A stretch of 64,000 nucleotides of DNA from an uncultured Cryomorphaceae bacterium (GCA_937120475.1 CAKZJV010000007.1:310001-374000); one strand, 5' to 3'. Positions 16,693-24,715 are shown, counted from the stretch's first letter. The notes: generated from the sequence alone by a model not told the origin. A program made the numbers and translations.

Positions 16693-17325
16693 TTATTTTT
16701 CCCTTTTCATGATTACTATCAAAGTCAAGAGAATGAAGGATAGAACAGTCAAGAGTATTGTAAAAATAGAGAAGCGGCCGTTTTCTTTTTTGAGAGTACC
16801 AATCTTGGAGTTCAAGTTGTCAATTGTGTGGAGAAGAGAATCTCTTTTGACCTCTGTTTCTAAAAGCTGATCCTTCACAACATGCTTAACTCCAGTTCCT
16901 AATTTTCTATAAAGATCCATTTGGTCCGAGAGCAATCCTGTATTGGAGCAGTCATTCGTCCACAGCAATTCAGTTTCAGCGCACTCACCATAGGCGAAAA
17001 CCAAAAATGTCGAGTCTTTTATGAAATGTTCATTGCAACACCCATTGATAGGGCCAATAACGGAGAGATATTGAACAATTGGACGTAGTCCTTTAAATGA
17101 TTTAACAACCTTAAAGGTAAAGACATCTTTGGGTTCCCCTTGATATTTGTATGTTCCCTTATGCCAAAATTGGCCTCTTTGGATTTTCACAACTTTTCCG
17201 ACAAATATGGCTTGAGCAATAGTTGTGTCTTCTTCGAATGATTTAAAGCATATTTCAGCCTTTACCAAAACTGGAAGACAAATCAGCAAAAGAGGAAAAT
17301 ATATTCCGAGGTTCAGTTTTGTCAT
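16693..17325 (-). CDS. Secreted NTR/TIMP-like protein with C-terminal anchor (cassette gene)
   Basis: 210 residues. A signal peptide (YFPLLLICLPVLVKAEIC) leaves a mature protein beginning near a Cys. It has the pattern AIFVGKVVKIQRG ... VFTFKVVKSFKG ... GCC, seen in netrin/TIMP-like small beta-barrel domains of Bacteroidota. A coiled coil (LLETEVKRDSLLHTIDNLNS) and a C-terminal membrane helix (IFTILLTVLSFILLTLIVI) follow, so it should be anchored with the barrel outside the cytoplasm. Bounded by attC-like repeats 12 bases before its start and 8 after its stop. The NTR call is tentative. Confidence 0.65.
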   Translation of the reverse strand: MTKLNLGIYFPLLLICLPVLVKAEICFKSFEEDTTIAQAIFVGKVVKIQRGQFWHKGTYKYQGEPKDVFTFKVVKSFKGLRPIVQYLSVIGPINGCCNEHFIKDSTFLVFAYGECAETELLWTNDCSNTGLLSDQMDLYRKLGTGVKHVVKDQLLETEVKRDSLLHTIDNLNSKIGTLKKENGRFSIFTILLTVLSFILLTLIVIMKREK

Positions 17326-17337
17326 ATTTCAAATGAA

Positions 17338-17490
17338 TGCCAAAGGTTTTAGTAAACACTGGGCGGCTTCGTCCGTGCTTTTTGTAAAGTAACGAAAGGT
17401 TTCTCTGTCCACCCTGTATGCCGGCAAGCAGGCGTGAAGCCCCAACCGGAGCGGGATTAAAGCCGACCTGCGTTTATTTGCTGTTGGCAA
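17338..17490 (-). repeat. attC-like site 2
   Basis: A 153-base imperfect inverted repeat. The left arm has TGCCAA, AGTAAACACTGG and GCGGCTT; the reverse complement of the right arm has TTGCCAAC, AATAAACGCAGG and TCGGCTT in the same order. The inner boxes are shared with site 1, showing common descent. It lies 6 bases after the stop of the TPM gene and 12 before the start of the gene at 17325. Confidence 0.75.
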
Positions 17491-17496
17491 GCCTTT

Positions 17497-17993
17497 TTAT
17501 TTCAATTTTTTCATCAATTCCATTGTACCAATTCTAATGCCCTCAAAGTAAGCGGCATTCTTGAAGCTTGGTATGAAGTTGTTGTCCACTACTTTCTTGG
17601 TTTCTTTATCACTCAGTATTTCTTCAATTCCAAATCCATTTTGAATTCTAATTTTCCTTAATGTCGAAGAGATGGCGATTAAAATTCCGTTGTTCAGGCC
17701 TTTCTTTCCTACACTCCAATAATTTGCAAGACCTAGAGTGTAATTATCAAAGTTTTCGCCTGAAGTCAGTGAACTATCTAAAGTTACGATAACGATCTCT
17801 ATCGATGTTTTTTCTCAAAATCAGTCACTAAGCTGTCCAGGACTTTTTCTTCTTTGTCAGTCAGGATACGCTCAAAATCGTTGACAAACCCGTTTGGTTG
17901 AGGAAAATGGAAATTTGGTGATTGATTAGTCTGTCCAAAAGCTGAAAGCCCTAAACAGAGTATCATTACTATGATTGAGGCGGTTTTTATCAT
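17497..17993 (-). pseudogene. TPM-domain protein, frameshifted (cassette gene)
   Basis: A signal peptide and the start of a TPM domain (FVNDFERILTDKEEKVLDSLVTDFEKK) run in one frame to a TAG. The domain then continues in another frame as IEIVIVTLDSS ... LANYWSVGKKGLNNGILIAIS ... IQNGFGIEEILSDKETK to a stop at 17497. The switch falls in a run of six A (six T at 17808-17813). A seventh A restores FEKKTSIEIVIVTL and gives 166 whole codons. TPM domains are periplasmic or membrane-linked, with roles in envelope and photosystem repair. It is flanked by attC-like sites at 14 and 6 bases. Confidence 0.75.
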
Positions 17994-18007
17994 GTCGTTT
18001 CAAATGC

Positions 18008-18079
18008 TTGCCAACGGCCACGGCTAAAAATTGCTGCTGTCCCGCAGGGCAGTTATGATTTTTTAGCCAATGTTGGCAA
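18008..18079 (-). repeat. attC-like site 3
   Basis: The clearest site, 72 bases. TTGCCAAC at 18008-18015 and GTTGGCAA at 18072-18079 form perfect outer boxes; inner arms GGCTAAAAA and TTTTTAGCC also pair, with a bulge between boxes. The loop holds a smaller GC hairpin (TGTCCCGCAGGGCA). It lies 8 bases after the stop of the hydrolase gene and 14 before the TPM start. Confidence 0.8.
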
Positions 18080-18086
18080 TAGTTTT

Positions 18087-18932
18087 TTATTTCCCGTAAA
18101 TTTTCTGTTGTTTACGGTTTTTCTGATATGTATCATTACCAAAGCCAAATTTTCTAACAATCTTCTTTCTGAAAGGATATAGTATCACTAGCTTATCATT
18201 TTTGATAAAACCTTGAATGGGCTCTGTTGACTTGTTTTGGTTTTTACCTGATAGTATGTCAAATAGTATATCAATATCTTCTTTAGTGTAATTGGCAAAG
18301 CTGTGGTCTCCTGATGATAAGTAAATGAAAGTATTGGGATTACTTTTCTTTTGCAGACAGTATTCTGTCAAAAGAAATTCATAAGGAATCACTTTGTCTT
18401 TGTAGGTACTAAAAAATAAGACTTTCTTATTTTCTATCTTCTCATAATCAACAGTTTTGTAGAAATTCTTATGTTGTGGGTATCCATTGAATACAATCAA
18501 ACCTTTAAAGTAAGCGGGATTCTGATAAAAGATTTTAAAACTTCCTGTTCCACCGTCTGAAAACCCACCGATGTAAATTTCTTGAGAATCAAGGCTGGAC
18601 TTTGCGACTATTTTCTTCAGTTCTATGAAAGTCTGTTTAGGGTTTTCAAGCCAATTCAGGCTGTCGTTTGTAATAGGAATTATAATATTAAATCCGTTTG
18701 TTGATGCTTGAGTTAAAAACTCCTGATTGTTTTCAACGATGTAGTCAATTGATATTTTATCCGCAGGCTGGTCGAAATATGGGTTATTTACTCCACCGTG
18801 CAAAAATATTATTGTCTTTTCGTTCGCATTCTCTGAAATCAGGTAAAAGTTGTTTCCATTAACACTTTCTGTTTTTTGACCAAAGACATTCAGAGAAAGT
18901 AAGCAAACTATAAATAAAGTCGTTAATCTCAT
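18087..18932 (-). CDS. Secreted alpha/beta hydrolase, esterase-like (cassette gene)
   Basis: 281 residues with a signal peptide (LTTLFIVCLLSLNVFGQ). The mature protein has an oxyanion motif IIFLHGG, a nucleophile elbow YIGGFSDGG with Ser, an acid candidate in STYKDKVIP and His in SSGDHSFANY, so the triad looks complete. It resembles prolyl-oligopeptidase/PHB-depolymerase-type esterases. The C-terminus adds a basic tail (RKKIVRKFG...KNRKQQKIYGK). It is AT-rich relative to the chromosome, with attC-like sites 18 bases before its start and 8 after its stop. Substrate unknown. Confidence 0.7.
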   Translation of the reverse strand: MRLTTLFIVCLLSLNVFGQKTESVNGNNFYLISENANEKTIIFLHGGVNNPYFDQPADKISIDYIVENNQEFLTQASTNGFNIIIPITNDSLNWLENPKQTFIELKKIVAKSSLDSQEIYIGGFSDGGTGSFKIFYQNPAYFKGLIVFNGYPQHKNFYKTVDYEKIENKKVLFFSTYKDKVIPYEFLLTEYCLQKKSNPNTFIYLSSGDHSFANYTKEDIDILFDILSGKNQNKSTEPIQGFIKNDKLVILYPFRKKIVRKFGFGNDTYQKNRKQQKIYGK

Positions 18933-18950
18933 TCTATGCTTTTTAAATTA

Positions 18951-19060
18951 TTGCCAACGGCCAAGGTTAAGGCGAATTTTGGCCAGTGAAAATACGAAGC
19001 AAATTTTCAACTTGTTGAAACCTTGAACCTGCCTATGGCAAGCAGGCCTTGAACTTGCCA
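18951..19060 (-). repeat. attC-like site 4 (weaker), array boundary
   Basis: Begins with TTGCCAACGGCCAAGG, matching the start of site 3 (TTGCCAACGGCCACGG), and ends in CTTGCCA, with partial pairing of CCAAGGTTAAGG to CCTTGAACTTGCC. An internal hairpin (CCTGCC-TATGGCAA-GCAGG region) and a repeated CCTTGAAC occur in the loop. It lies between the radical-SAM stop (19078) and the first cassette gene. Its pairing is less regular than sites 1-3. Confidence 0.5.
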
Positions 19061-19077
19061 GAGGTATATCCTCAACC

Positions 19078-20145
19078 TCAAAACAACCCCAACTGTCCCT
19101 TAGGTGCCCTTAAAAAGTCAGCGGTATTGTAAGGTGGAAACTCCACCGGCTTCAGGTACTTCTTACGGGCTAGTTCTACGGTTTGCCGCAGCTGCTCGGC
19201 AAACTCACCCTCACCGCGCATCCTGCGCCCGAATTGAGAGTCGTTGAGTTGACCATCGTGGCAGGATTCGATCAGGTGTTTTACTTTTTGGGCACGGTCG
19301 GGGAAATTCTTAAACACCCAATCCATGAATATTTCCCCGATCTGCCCGTTCAGCCGCACCAGGGTATAATTGATAAAGTGAGCACCCGCTTCAGAAACCG
19401 TTTTCGCAATGTCCATAATCTCGTGCGAGGTGAGGCCGGGTATTACCGGGGCAATCATCACATTAACCGGAATGTTTAGTTGTGAGAGCTTATTGATGGT
19501 ATCGAGCTTGCGTTTGATGGTAGCAGTACGGGGCTCCAACGTGCGCCTCACCTTTTCATCCAGGGACGTAACGGTTATGCTTACGTGCACCAGGTTTTTG
19601 CGGTTCATTTCCTCCAGTAGGTCCAGGTCACGCAGTATCAGGGCGTTTTTGGTGATAATGCCCACCGGGTTGCGGTACTTCAGCAGCACCTCTAGTATTT
19701 GCCGGGTAATTTTAAAAGTTTGCTCAGCTGGTTGGTAACAATCCGTATTGCCGGAGAGCATAATGGGGGCCGGTTCCCAGCTTTTTTTCTGAAAAGCCTG
19801 CTCTAACAGGGCTGGGGCGTTTTTCTTCACCAGGATGATCTGCTCAAACTCGCTGCCTGCGCTGTAGCCCCAGTATTCATGGGTATTACGGGCGTAGCAA
19901 TAGGTGCAGCCATGTTCACAGCCCTGGTAGGGGTTCATGCTCCATTCGCCCCTCAGGTCGGGGCTGGTTACCTTGTTGAGGATGGTTTTGGGGTGTACCT
20001 CCAGGTAGCGGGTTTTCCGCTCCAGGCTGGTATCTTCACCATTAATATGTAAAAACTGCAGGTAATCCTCTTCCGTTTCGTAACTGTTTTGCAGGAAGCG
20101 GTTGTGCGTATTGATCTGCGCACCACGACCTTTTTTGTAATCCAT
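19078..20145 (-). CDS. PA0069 family radical SAM protein
   Basis: 355 residues. The [4Fe-4S] motif is Cys76-x3-Cys80-x2-Cys83 in GCEHGCTYCYAR, and the family's start (KGRGAQINTHNRF) and end (PPYNTADFLRAPKGQLGLF) are both present, so it is full length. It belongs to the spore-photoproduct-lyase-like group whose substrate is not established. The XRE/S24 regulator ends 28 bases upstream on the same strand, suggesting DNA-damage or stress control. A fragment of this gene is duplicated at 15693-15825. Confidence 0.9.
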   Translation of the reverse strand: MDYKKGRGAQINTHNRFLQNSYETEEDYLQFLHINGEDTSLERKTRYLEVHPKTILNKVTSPDLRGEWSMNPYQGCEHGCTYCYARNTHEYWGYSAGSEFEQIILVKKNAPALLEQAFQKKSWEPAPIMLSGNTDCYQPAEQTFKITRQILEVLLKYRNPVGIITKNALILRDLDLLEEMNRKNLVHVSITVTSLDEKVRRTLEPRTATIKRKLDTINKLSQLNIPVNVMIAPVIPGLTSHEIMDIAKTVSEAGAHFINYTLVRLNGQIGEIFMDWVFKNFPDRAQKVKHLIESCHDGQLNDSQFGRRMRGEGEFAEQLRQTVELARKKYLKPVEFPPYNTADFLRAPKGQLGLF

Positions 20146-20173
20146 AAAGTAAAATCCGTTTTTGGGGGAACGG

Positions 20174-20971
20174 TCAATTCAGTTTTTTACGGAGACTGGC
20201 CATTTCGGCCTTTAATTCATTCATCATGTCCAGCATGGAGTGATTAAGGGAGCCACTGTAATCCCTTGGATCGGGCAGCTCGAAACTTACAATACCACGG
20301 GCTTTCCATACTTCCAATACTTCCTCTATAGGCAAATTGTAGGGGCGATATTCGTTATTGTCGGATACCAGCAGCAGTTCCTTTTTCTCCCGAATGTTGT
20401 TGGTTACCCGCTTGTACACAATACCGTCATTACGGGTAATGAGAATGTAACATTCATGACTCTTGATGTGCTCCCAATTATCCACGTATTCGGCAATAAC
20501 ATACGATCCTGGCAATACCGGTAACATGCTGTTACCATGGATCTGGAAAATGCGAATGGTACGTTCGCTGGGCAATTCAGGGAAGGGGAGTTGGGCTGTA
20601 GCCAGTTGTTCTATAAACTCCGGATCGCCATAACCCTGGGTATAACCAGCCGAAGCCTTCTCCGGTATCAGGCTAATGCCTTCTTTACCATCTTCAGAAA
20701 CTGGTATGGGTAATATCCGCAGCTTTTCACCCTTAATGTCCACCGTTTTTTTGCCGGTTACTGCAGCACTTAAATCACTGTTTACCAATTGTTCAAGGTC
20801 CGTTTTAAACAATAAACACAGTGCTTGCATGGTTTTAAGACGCGGTTCAGAACGGCCTTCCTCATAAGCACCGATAAGGCTGCGGTTAAGGCCAAGTTTA
20901 TGAGCCAGGTCGGCCTGTGTAAAACCCTTTTGCTTGCGCAAAAACCGAATATTTTCCCCCAGGTAGTTCAT
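20174..20971 (-). CDS. XRE-family regulator with LexA-like S24 peptidase domain
   Basis: 265 residues. An N-terminal helix-turn-helix (LRKQKGFTQADLAHKLGLNRSLIGAYEEGRSEP, about 10-43) is joined to a C-terminal S24 domain. The S24 serine is Ser148 in HGNSML and the general-base Lys about 187 in IVYKRV. ASAGY at about 106-110 could be the self-cleavage site. Such proteins repress genes until damage or ligand triggers self-cleavage. It is upstream of, and probably in an operon with, the radical-SAM gene. A perfect palindrome lies 27 bases before its ATG. Confidence 0.9.
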   Translation of the reverse strand: MNYLGENIRFLRKQKGFTQADLAHKLGLNRSLIGAYEEGRSEPRLKTMQALCLLFKTDLEQLVNSDLSAAVTGKKTVDIKGEKLRILPIPVSEDGKEGISLIPEKASAGYTQGYGDPEFIEQLATAQLPFPELPSERTIRIFQIHGNSMLPVLPGSYVIAEYVDNWEHIKSHECYILITRNDGIVYKRVTNNIREKKELLLVSDNNEYRPYNLPIEEVLEVWKARGIVSFELPDPRDYSGSLNHSMLDMMNELKAEMASLRKKLN

Positions 20972-20997
20972 GTTTCTGTTTTGACTTTGCTAAAATA

Positions 20998-21011
20998 AAA
21001 AGAATTCTTTT
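20998..21011. promoter_or_regulatory. Perfect 14-base palindrome before XRE/S24 gene
   Basis: AAAAGAATTCTTTT at 20998-21011, ending 26 bases upstream of the regulator ATG on the minus strand. Exact symmetry at a promoter position suggests an operator for the regulator itself. The simple AT-rich sequence means chance is not excluded. Confidence 0.45.
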
Positions 21012-21036
21012 AAATTGAGAAAATGTTGAAAAGAGC

Positions 21037-21130
21037 TTTTAGTGGCTAGTTGTTAGTTTCTAGTTATAGCAAACTAGGTTGCATCAAACCAAGGTCTAAA
21101 AACTAACAACTAAAGACCAACCACTAAAAA
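21037..21130. repeat. Long imperfect inverted repeat in intergenic gap
   Basis: The left arm has TTTTAGTGG, TAGTTGTTAGTTT and CTAG; the reverse complement of the right arm has TTTTTAGTGG, TTAGTTGTTAGTTT and TTAG. Arms of about 27-35 bases flank a 30-base centre. It begins 3 bases after the stop of the TPR-LuxR gene. It may be a 3' mRNA hairpin or a miniature repeat family; other copies were not seen in this window. Confidence 0.6.
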
Positions 21131-21132
21131 GA

Positions 21133-22818
21133 TTACAACTCCACCAAATACTGAGTAAGGTTTTGACTTTTAGCAAGGTGCAACTTTTGTTTGATGCGGA
21201 AGCGTGCTACGCGCACTGCGTTTACACTGGTGCCCCGTAGTTCGGATATCTGGGAATCTGAGATGCCTAACCTCAACAGGGCGGCAATTTCTTTTTCACC
21301 ACTGGAAATAAGGGATTCCGAAGCCTCATCCAGCTTACGGTAAAAGGAGCTGTTCACCTTTTGAAGGTTTTCCTGTAGCTTACCTTTAACATTGATCTCA
21401 TTCAGGTTGCGTTTAGTGAGCCGCGACAGGTCTACCAGCACGTTTTTCTGGTCCTCAATACCCAGTTTGTCAATGCCCTTGAGTTTTTCCACGATTTGTT
21501 GGTTCAACTCCCGTACAAACATCATTTGCCCGGAAAGTTCATTGAGGTCCTGCGCCTGGTGGCGGAGTTGCAATTTTAATTTTTCTTCTTGCAACAAAGA
21601 ATTCTGGAGGGTTACCTGGGCCAGTTTTTCATTGGTTTTTATGCGCTGGTTGCGTTTGCGGGTGTATAGAAAAACAATGGTTAGTACTAGTATGACGATC
21701 AGCAGGCCCGCCAGAATGAGGGAGTAGCGGAAGCGTGATTCGCTGAGCTTATGATTTTGTGCTTCGAACTGCAGATTAATGATATCCAGTTGGGATTGGG
21801 CCATGGCATCGGCAAAGCGGTTCACTACTTGTAATTTTAAGTCGTTGAGCGAGTCTTTAAGCGAAAGGTAGTCTTTGCTGGCCTGGGCAAGGGCAGCGTT
21901 GTTGCTGTAGTGGCTCAGTATATCGACCTTGATTTTATAGCTAAGCGTGGAGAATCTTTCAATCATCCGGAAGGTGAGCATCGGTATGATGCTATCGGCA
22001 AAGCGCACCAGCTCCTCGGCCTGCCGGTAATTACCGGTGTTTAAGTAGGCTCCTGCCATACCGAGGGACGCACTCACCCTGCGTTTTCGTTTTTGGTCAT
22101 TGTTTAGCAGCTTGGATTCATTGGCCAGGTACAGGTTTTTCCCGTAAAGCTCCAATGCCTTCTCATAGTCGGCCAGCCTGAGGTAAGCCTCGGCCATGTT
22201 GTTTCGTATAGCGAGTTCCAGGCCATTAAAACCATCGTACTCGTTGGTGTAAACATCCATGGCGCGGTGGTAATAGTTCAAAGCAGAGTCCAATTGCCCC
22301 ATAGCTGAATATTGCATACCCATATTATTGAGATTACCCGCTACGTAAAGCTTTTCTCCCAGTTTTTGCGACAGCCGATAAGCCTTGCGGTAGTAACTCA
22401 GGGTAATTTCATCGTTAGCCGGACTATTTGAAAATGAAGCGGCTATTAAACCATAAAGATGAATGAGGTAGCGTGATGCGCCAAAGTTGTAATACCGATA
22501 GGTTTCCAGGGCTTTTAGCAGGTATTGATGTCCTAAGTCCAATGCGTTGAGTTGGCTGAACATCTTTCCAATGGTGTTGTAGGTGTCCACTTGCTGTTCC
22601 GGCCCGAGTTTCTCTTCTTGTAAATCCAGTAACAATTGGGCGGCATAGAAAAAGACCGTATCCGGTTGCAGCGGATCCATATCAAGACTGCTGTAAATTT
22701 TAGTAGTCTTTTCCTTGTAGTAGGGCTCATCCAGCAAAGACTGTTTAAAGCCCCGGGTTTGTGCGTTGGTGGCAAACGGGGAAAGGAATAATAATATGAG
22801 CAGTAGGCGGGCTGACAC
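21133..22818 (-). CDS. TPR sensor protein with membrane helix and LuxR-type HTH
   Basis: 561 residues: signal peptide (LLLILLFLSPFATNAQ), about five TPR repeats (for example MQYSAMGQLDSALNYYHRAMDVY), one membrane helix (SLILAGLLIVILVLTIVFLY), a cytoplasmic coiled coil, and a C-terminal helix-turn-helix (ISDSQISELRGTSVNAVRVARFRIKQKL) of the LuxR type. This one-piece design, common in Bacteroidota, would link an envelope TPR domain to DNA binding. No kinase or receiver domain is present. It is transcribed away from the small genes at 23171-23664, and the 352-base gap between may hold its targets. Confidence 0.85.
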   Translation of the reverse strand: MSARLLLILLFLSPFATNAQTRGFKQSLLDEPYYKEKTTKIYSSLDMDPLQPDTVFFYAAQLLLDLQEEKLGPEQQVDTYNTIGKMFSQLNALDLGHQYLLKALETYRYYNFGASRYLIHLYGLIAASFSNSPANDEITLSYYRKAYRLSQKLGEKLYVAGNLNNMGMQYSAMGQLDSALNYYHRAMDVYTNEYDGFNGLELAIRNNMAEAYLRLADYEKALELYGKNLYLANESKLLNNDQKRKRRVSASLGMAGAYLNTGNYRQAEELVRFADSIIPMLTFRMIERFSTLSYKIKVDILSHYSNNAALAQASKDYLSLKDSLNDLKLQVVNRFADAMAQSQLDIINLQFEAQNHKLSESRFRYSLILAGLLIVILVLTIVFLYTRKRNQRIKTNEKLAQVTLQNSLLQEEKLKLQLRHQAQDLNELSGQMMFVRELNQQIVEKLKGIDKLGIEDQKNVLVDLSRLTKRNLNEINVKGKLQENLQKVNSSFYRKLDEASESLISSGEKEIAALLRLGISDSQISELRGTSVNAVRVARFRIKQKLHLAKSQNLTQYLVEL

Positions 22819-23170
22819 TTGTTTTAATGTTGCCTGAAATGAAAGAGTTTTTCAGGAGCTTAGAATAATGGATTATAAATTACACTAACCTGGATTAAGT
22901 TTTTTAAAATCAACGTGTTGGAACTCTTTTGGTCATTGGTTTTCCTTCATTTCAAGTATCATAGCTGACTCTTCCGGTCTTGAAATTTATCTAAGTAACT
23001 CAAAATCAGACGACAAAACACTATGGGCTTTTGAGTTGAAATGTTTTGTAATGTACGGTAACTTATTGTAACCTTTTGCATGAAGGCTATAATCCGTCTT
23101 TTTTGTTGGTTTGTAATGCACACTGTTTAAGTCACTAGCATTAACAAACTAAGGTTATATTTTTATCAAT
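22819..23170. other. Gene-free intergenic region (352 bases)
   Basis: AT-rich gap between the minus-strand TPR-LuxR gene and the plus-strand 51-residue gene. No open gene or RNA gene was recognised. It contains GTAAC twice ten bases apart (GGTAACTTATTGTAACC, about 23048-23064) and an AT-rich stretch just before the small gene, which fits a divergent promoter region. Confidence 0.5.
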
Positions 23171-23326
23171 ATGAGTAACTCGCTAAAGCCTTATCTGAAT
23201 TTAGGAATTACCAGTTATAATGACCTTGACCCTGCTGCAGCCAATGCATGGAATGATATGCTCACCATGATTTTTAGCGGCAAGGCATCGGGTAAAAAGG
23301 CAGATAAGGGTAAAACCAAGTCCTGA
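23171..23326 (+). CDS. Small 51-residue protein, unknown
   Basis: ATG at 23171 gives 51 residues ending in a strongly basic tail (KASGKKADKGKTKS). The first half (LKPYLNLGITSYNDLDPAAANAWNDMLTM) looks like a compact helical protein. It lies 47 bases upstream of the sigma-region-2 gene on the same strand and is probably co-transcribed. Codon use and a clean start-stop suggest it is real. I do not recognise it; the basic tail hints at nucleic-acid or acidic-partner binding, but this is a guess. Confidence 0.5.
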   Translation: MSNSLKPYLNLGITSYNDLDPAAANAWNDMLTMIFSGKASGKKADKGKTKS

Positions 23327-23373
23327 GCTTGGCTAACAGGCGGTTTCAGGATTTACTTGTAAAAAGAGGAAAA

Positions 23374-23664
23374 ATGAAGACGAGCACCAAAAAGTCGAAA
23401 CCGGTAGAAGAAACCTGGGCCGGGCTTTGTAACGGCCAGGAAGAAGAGTTCTCCGCTTTGTTTTACGATTACTATCCTGCGCTTTGCCGTTTTTCTCTTC
23501 TCATTACCAACGATTTTAAAATTAGCAATCAACTGATTATCGATGTTTTCCATCAGCTATGGAACCAGAAAAGCGATTGGAAGAATATTTATCACATTGA
23601 TTCCTACTTATACCTCAGGGCCTACCAGCTATCAAAGGAGTGCGTATTGAAACGTTCGCATTAA
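23374..23664 (+). CDS. Sigma-70 region 2-only protein
   Basis: 96 residues from ATG 23374, preferred over an upstream TTG because AAAGAGGA precedes it. After a basic start, residues 18-90 read WAGLCNGQEEEFSALFYDYYPALCRFSLLIT ... LIIDVFHQLWNQKSDWKNI ... SYLYLRAYQLSKE, the region 2 of ECF sigma factors. Region 4 is absent: the frame stops at LKRSH and nothing like it continues downstream. A normal ECF factor is about 180-190 residues. It is either a truncated factor or a dedicated small regulator that binds core polymerase or the -10 strand. Confidence 0.65.
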   Translation: MKTSTKKSKPVEETWAGLCNGQEEEFSALFYDYYPALCRFSLLITNDFKISNQLIIDVFHQLWNQKSDWKNIYHIDSYLYLRAYQLSKECVLKRSH

Positions 23665-23725
23665 GAACGGTTCGTACAGCTCCTTATAGAACTTTCAAAA
23701 GTTATCAGGCCCTTTAAAAGCCCTG

Positions 23726-24655
23726 CTACTTTTTAACCAATACCAGTTTGTAGTATCCCAGGTAGCGTTTTTCAAGAAAATAGGCGGAGGTTAAACCCGC
23801 TGCTATTTGCTTGATGAGTTCAAGAGGAAGTATTCCCAGCCTTAGCAGCATTTTCAAAACTCCGGGAAATCGCAAGGCCTTGTAAGCCCCCCTTTGAAAA
23901 GTCAGCATATTGGGAAGTACGTTTTTACTGTACTCGGTAACCGCCTCAAACTTTAAGGAGTGCAGCTTTTCCGAATTCATGATGTCGTCCAGTGTAAAAA
24001 ACCGTTCCAGGGCAAAACCCCATAATAAAAGTTGGTAAGCCCGGGCGGAAATTTTGTCGGGCAAAGCTTCCGGCCTTTTTTTCAAGCCATCAAAAACCAC
24101 TAACCGGCCATTTTCAGAAAGCAGGTGTGCGTAGCGTTCCAATACCCCGGCCATGTCTTTGGAATGGCAAAGGGTTTCCACCGCAAAAATCAGGTCGTAG
24201 GATTGGCTGGTATGCTCCGGCTCATCAAAACTATCTTGCATAAAGGTAGTATTGGGAAGGTTTTTAGCCTTCTGCCGAGCCCTTTTCACGTTGCTGGCGG
24301 TGAGGTCGATACCGGTGAATTGCACTTGCGGATTTCGCTGGGCCAGGTAACGCGTATTGAAACCCATACCGAAACCCAATTCCAGCACGCGGGTGTAATT
24401 GTACCGTGATATCAGGCTCTCTACGAAGCGGGCCTGGTATTGCAACTTGTGCAGGTGTGGCACACCATCGGCAAAGGAAACCGGTACGTGCATAGCACCT
24501 TCGGGAGAGTGAAACTTGCGGTAGTAAAAAGAAGAGTGGGTGTAGTAGGAGCGGATTACCTGTTCGGAAACGTCTTCCCCATTAATAACAGGCTCTCCCA
24601 CTATGCGGTATATTTTATCGCAACTACGCGCAAACTTATCGATATTCATAGGCAT
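23726..24655 (-). CDS. SAM-dependent methyltransferase (class I)
   Basis: About 309 residues from ATG 24655 (another ATG at 24649). The SAM-binding motif I is VLELGFGMGFNTRYLA; motif II is FTGIDLT; LIFAVETLCHSKDM sits where motif IV belongs, as in small-molecule C- or O-methyltransferases of the Methyltransf_11 group. The C-terminal third has hydrophobic stretches (PLELIKQIAAGLTSAYFL) that may touch a membrane or a lipid substrate. The substrate is unknown. It is followed upstream by a second, only distantly similar methyltransferase on the same strand. Confidence 0.82.
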   Translation of the reverse strand: MPMNIDKFARSCDKIYRIVGEPVINGEDVSEQVIRSYYTHSSFYYRKFHSPEGAMHVPVSFADGVPHLHKLQYQARFVESLISRYNYTRVLELGFGMGFNTRYLAQRNPQVQFTGIDLTASNVKRARQKAKNLPNTTFMQDSFDEPEHTSQSYDLIFAVETLCHSKDMAGVLERYAHLLSENGRLVVFDGLKKRPEALPDKISARAYQLLLWGFALERFFTLDDIMNSEKLHSLKFEAVTEYSKNVLPNMLTFQRGAYKALRFPGVLKMLLRLGILPLELIKQIAAGLTSAYFLEKRYLGYYKLVLVKK

Positions 24656-24715
24656 AACTGACAAAGGCCGGTAAAACTATAACCGTTTTTCAAAATAAGT
24701 GGCAACTTTATGTAC

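Noticed and set aside
15844-19075. Toxin-antitoxin or phage-defence island
   Set aside because: None of the four genes resembles a toxin, nuclease or defence ATPase; three or four are secreted or lipid-anchored.
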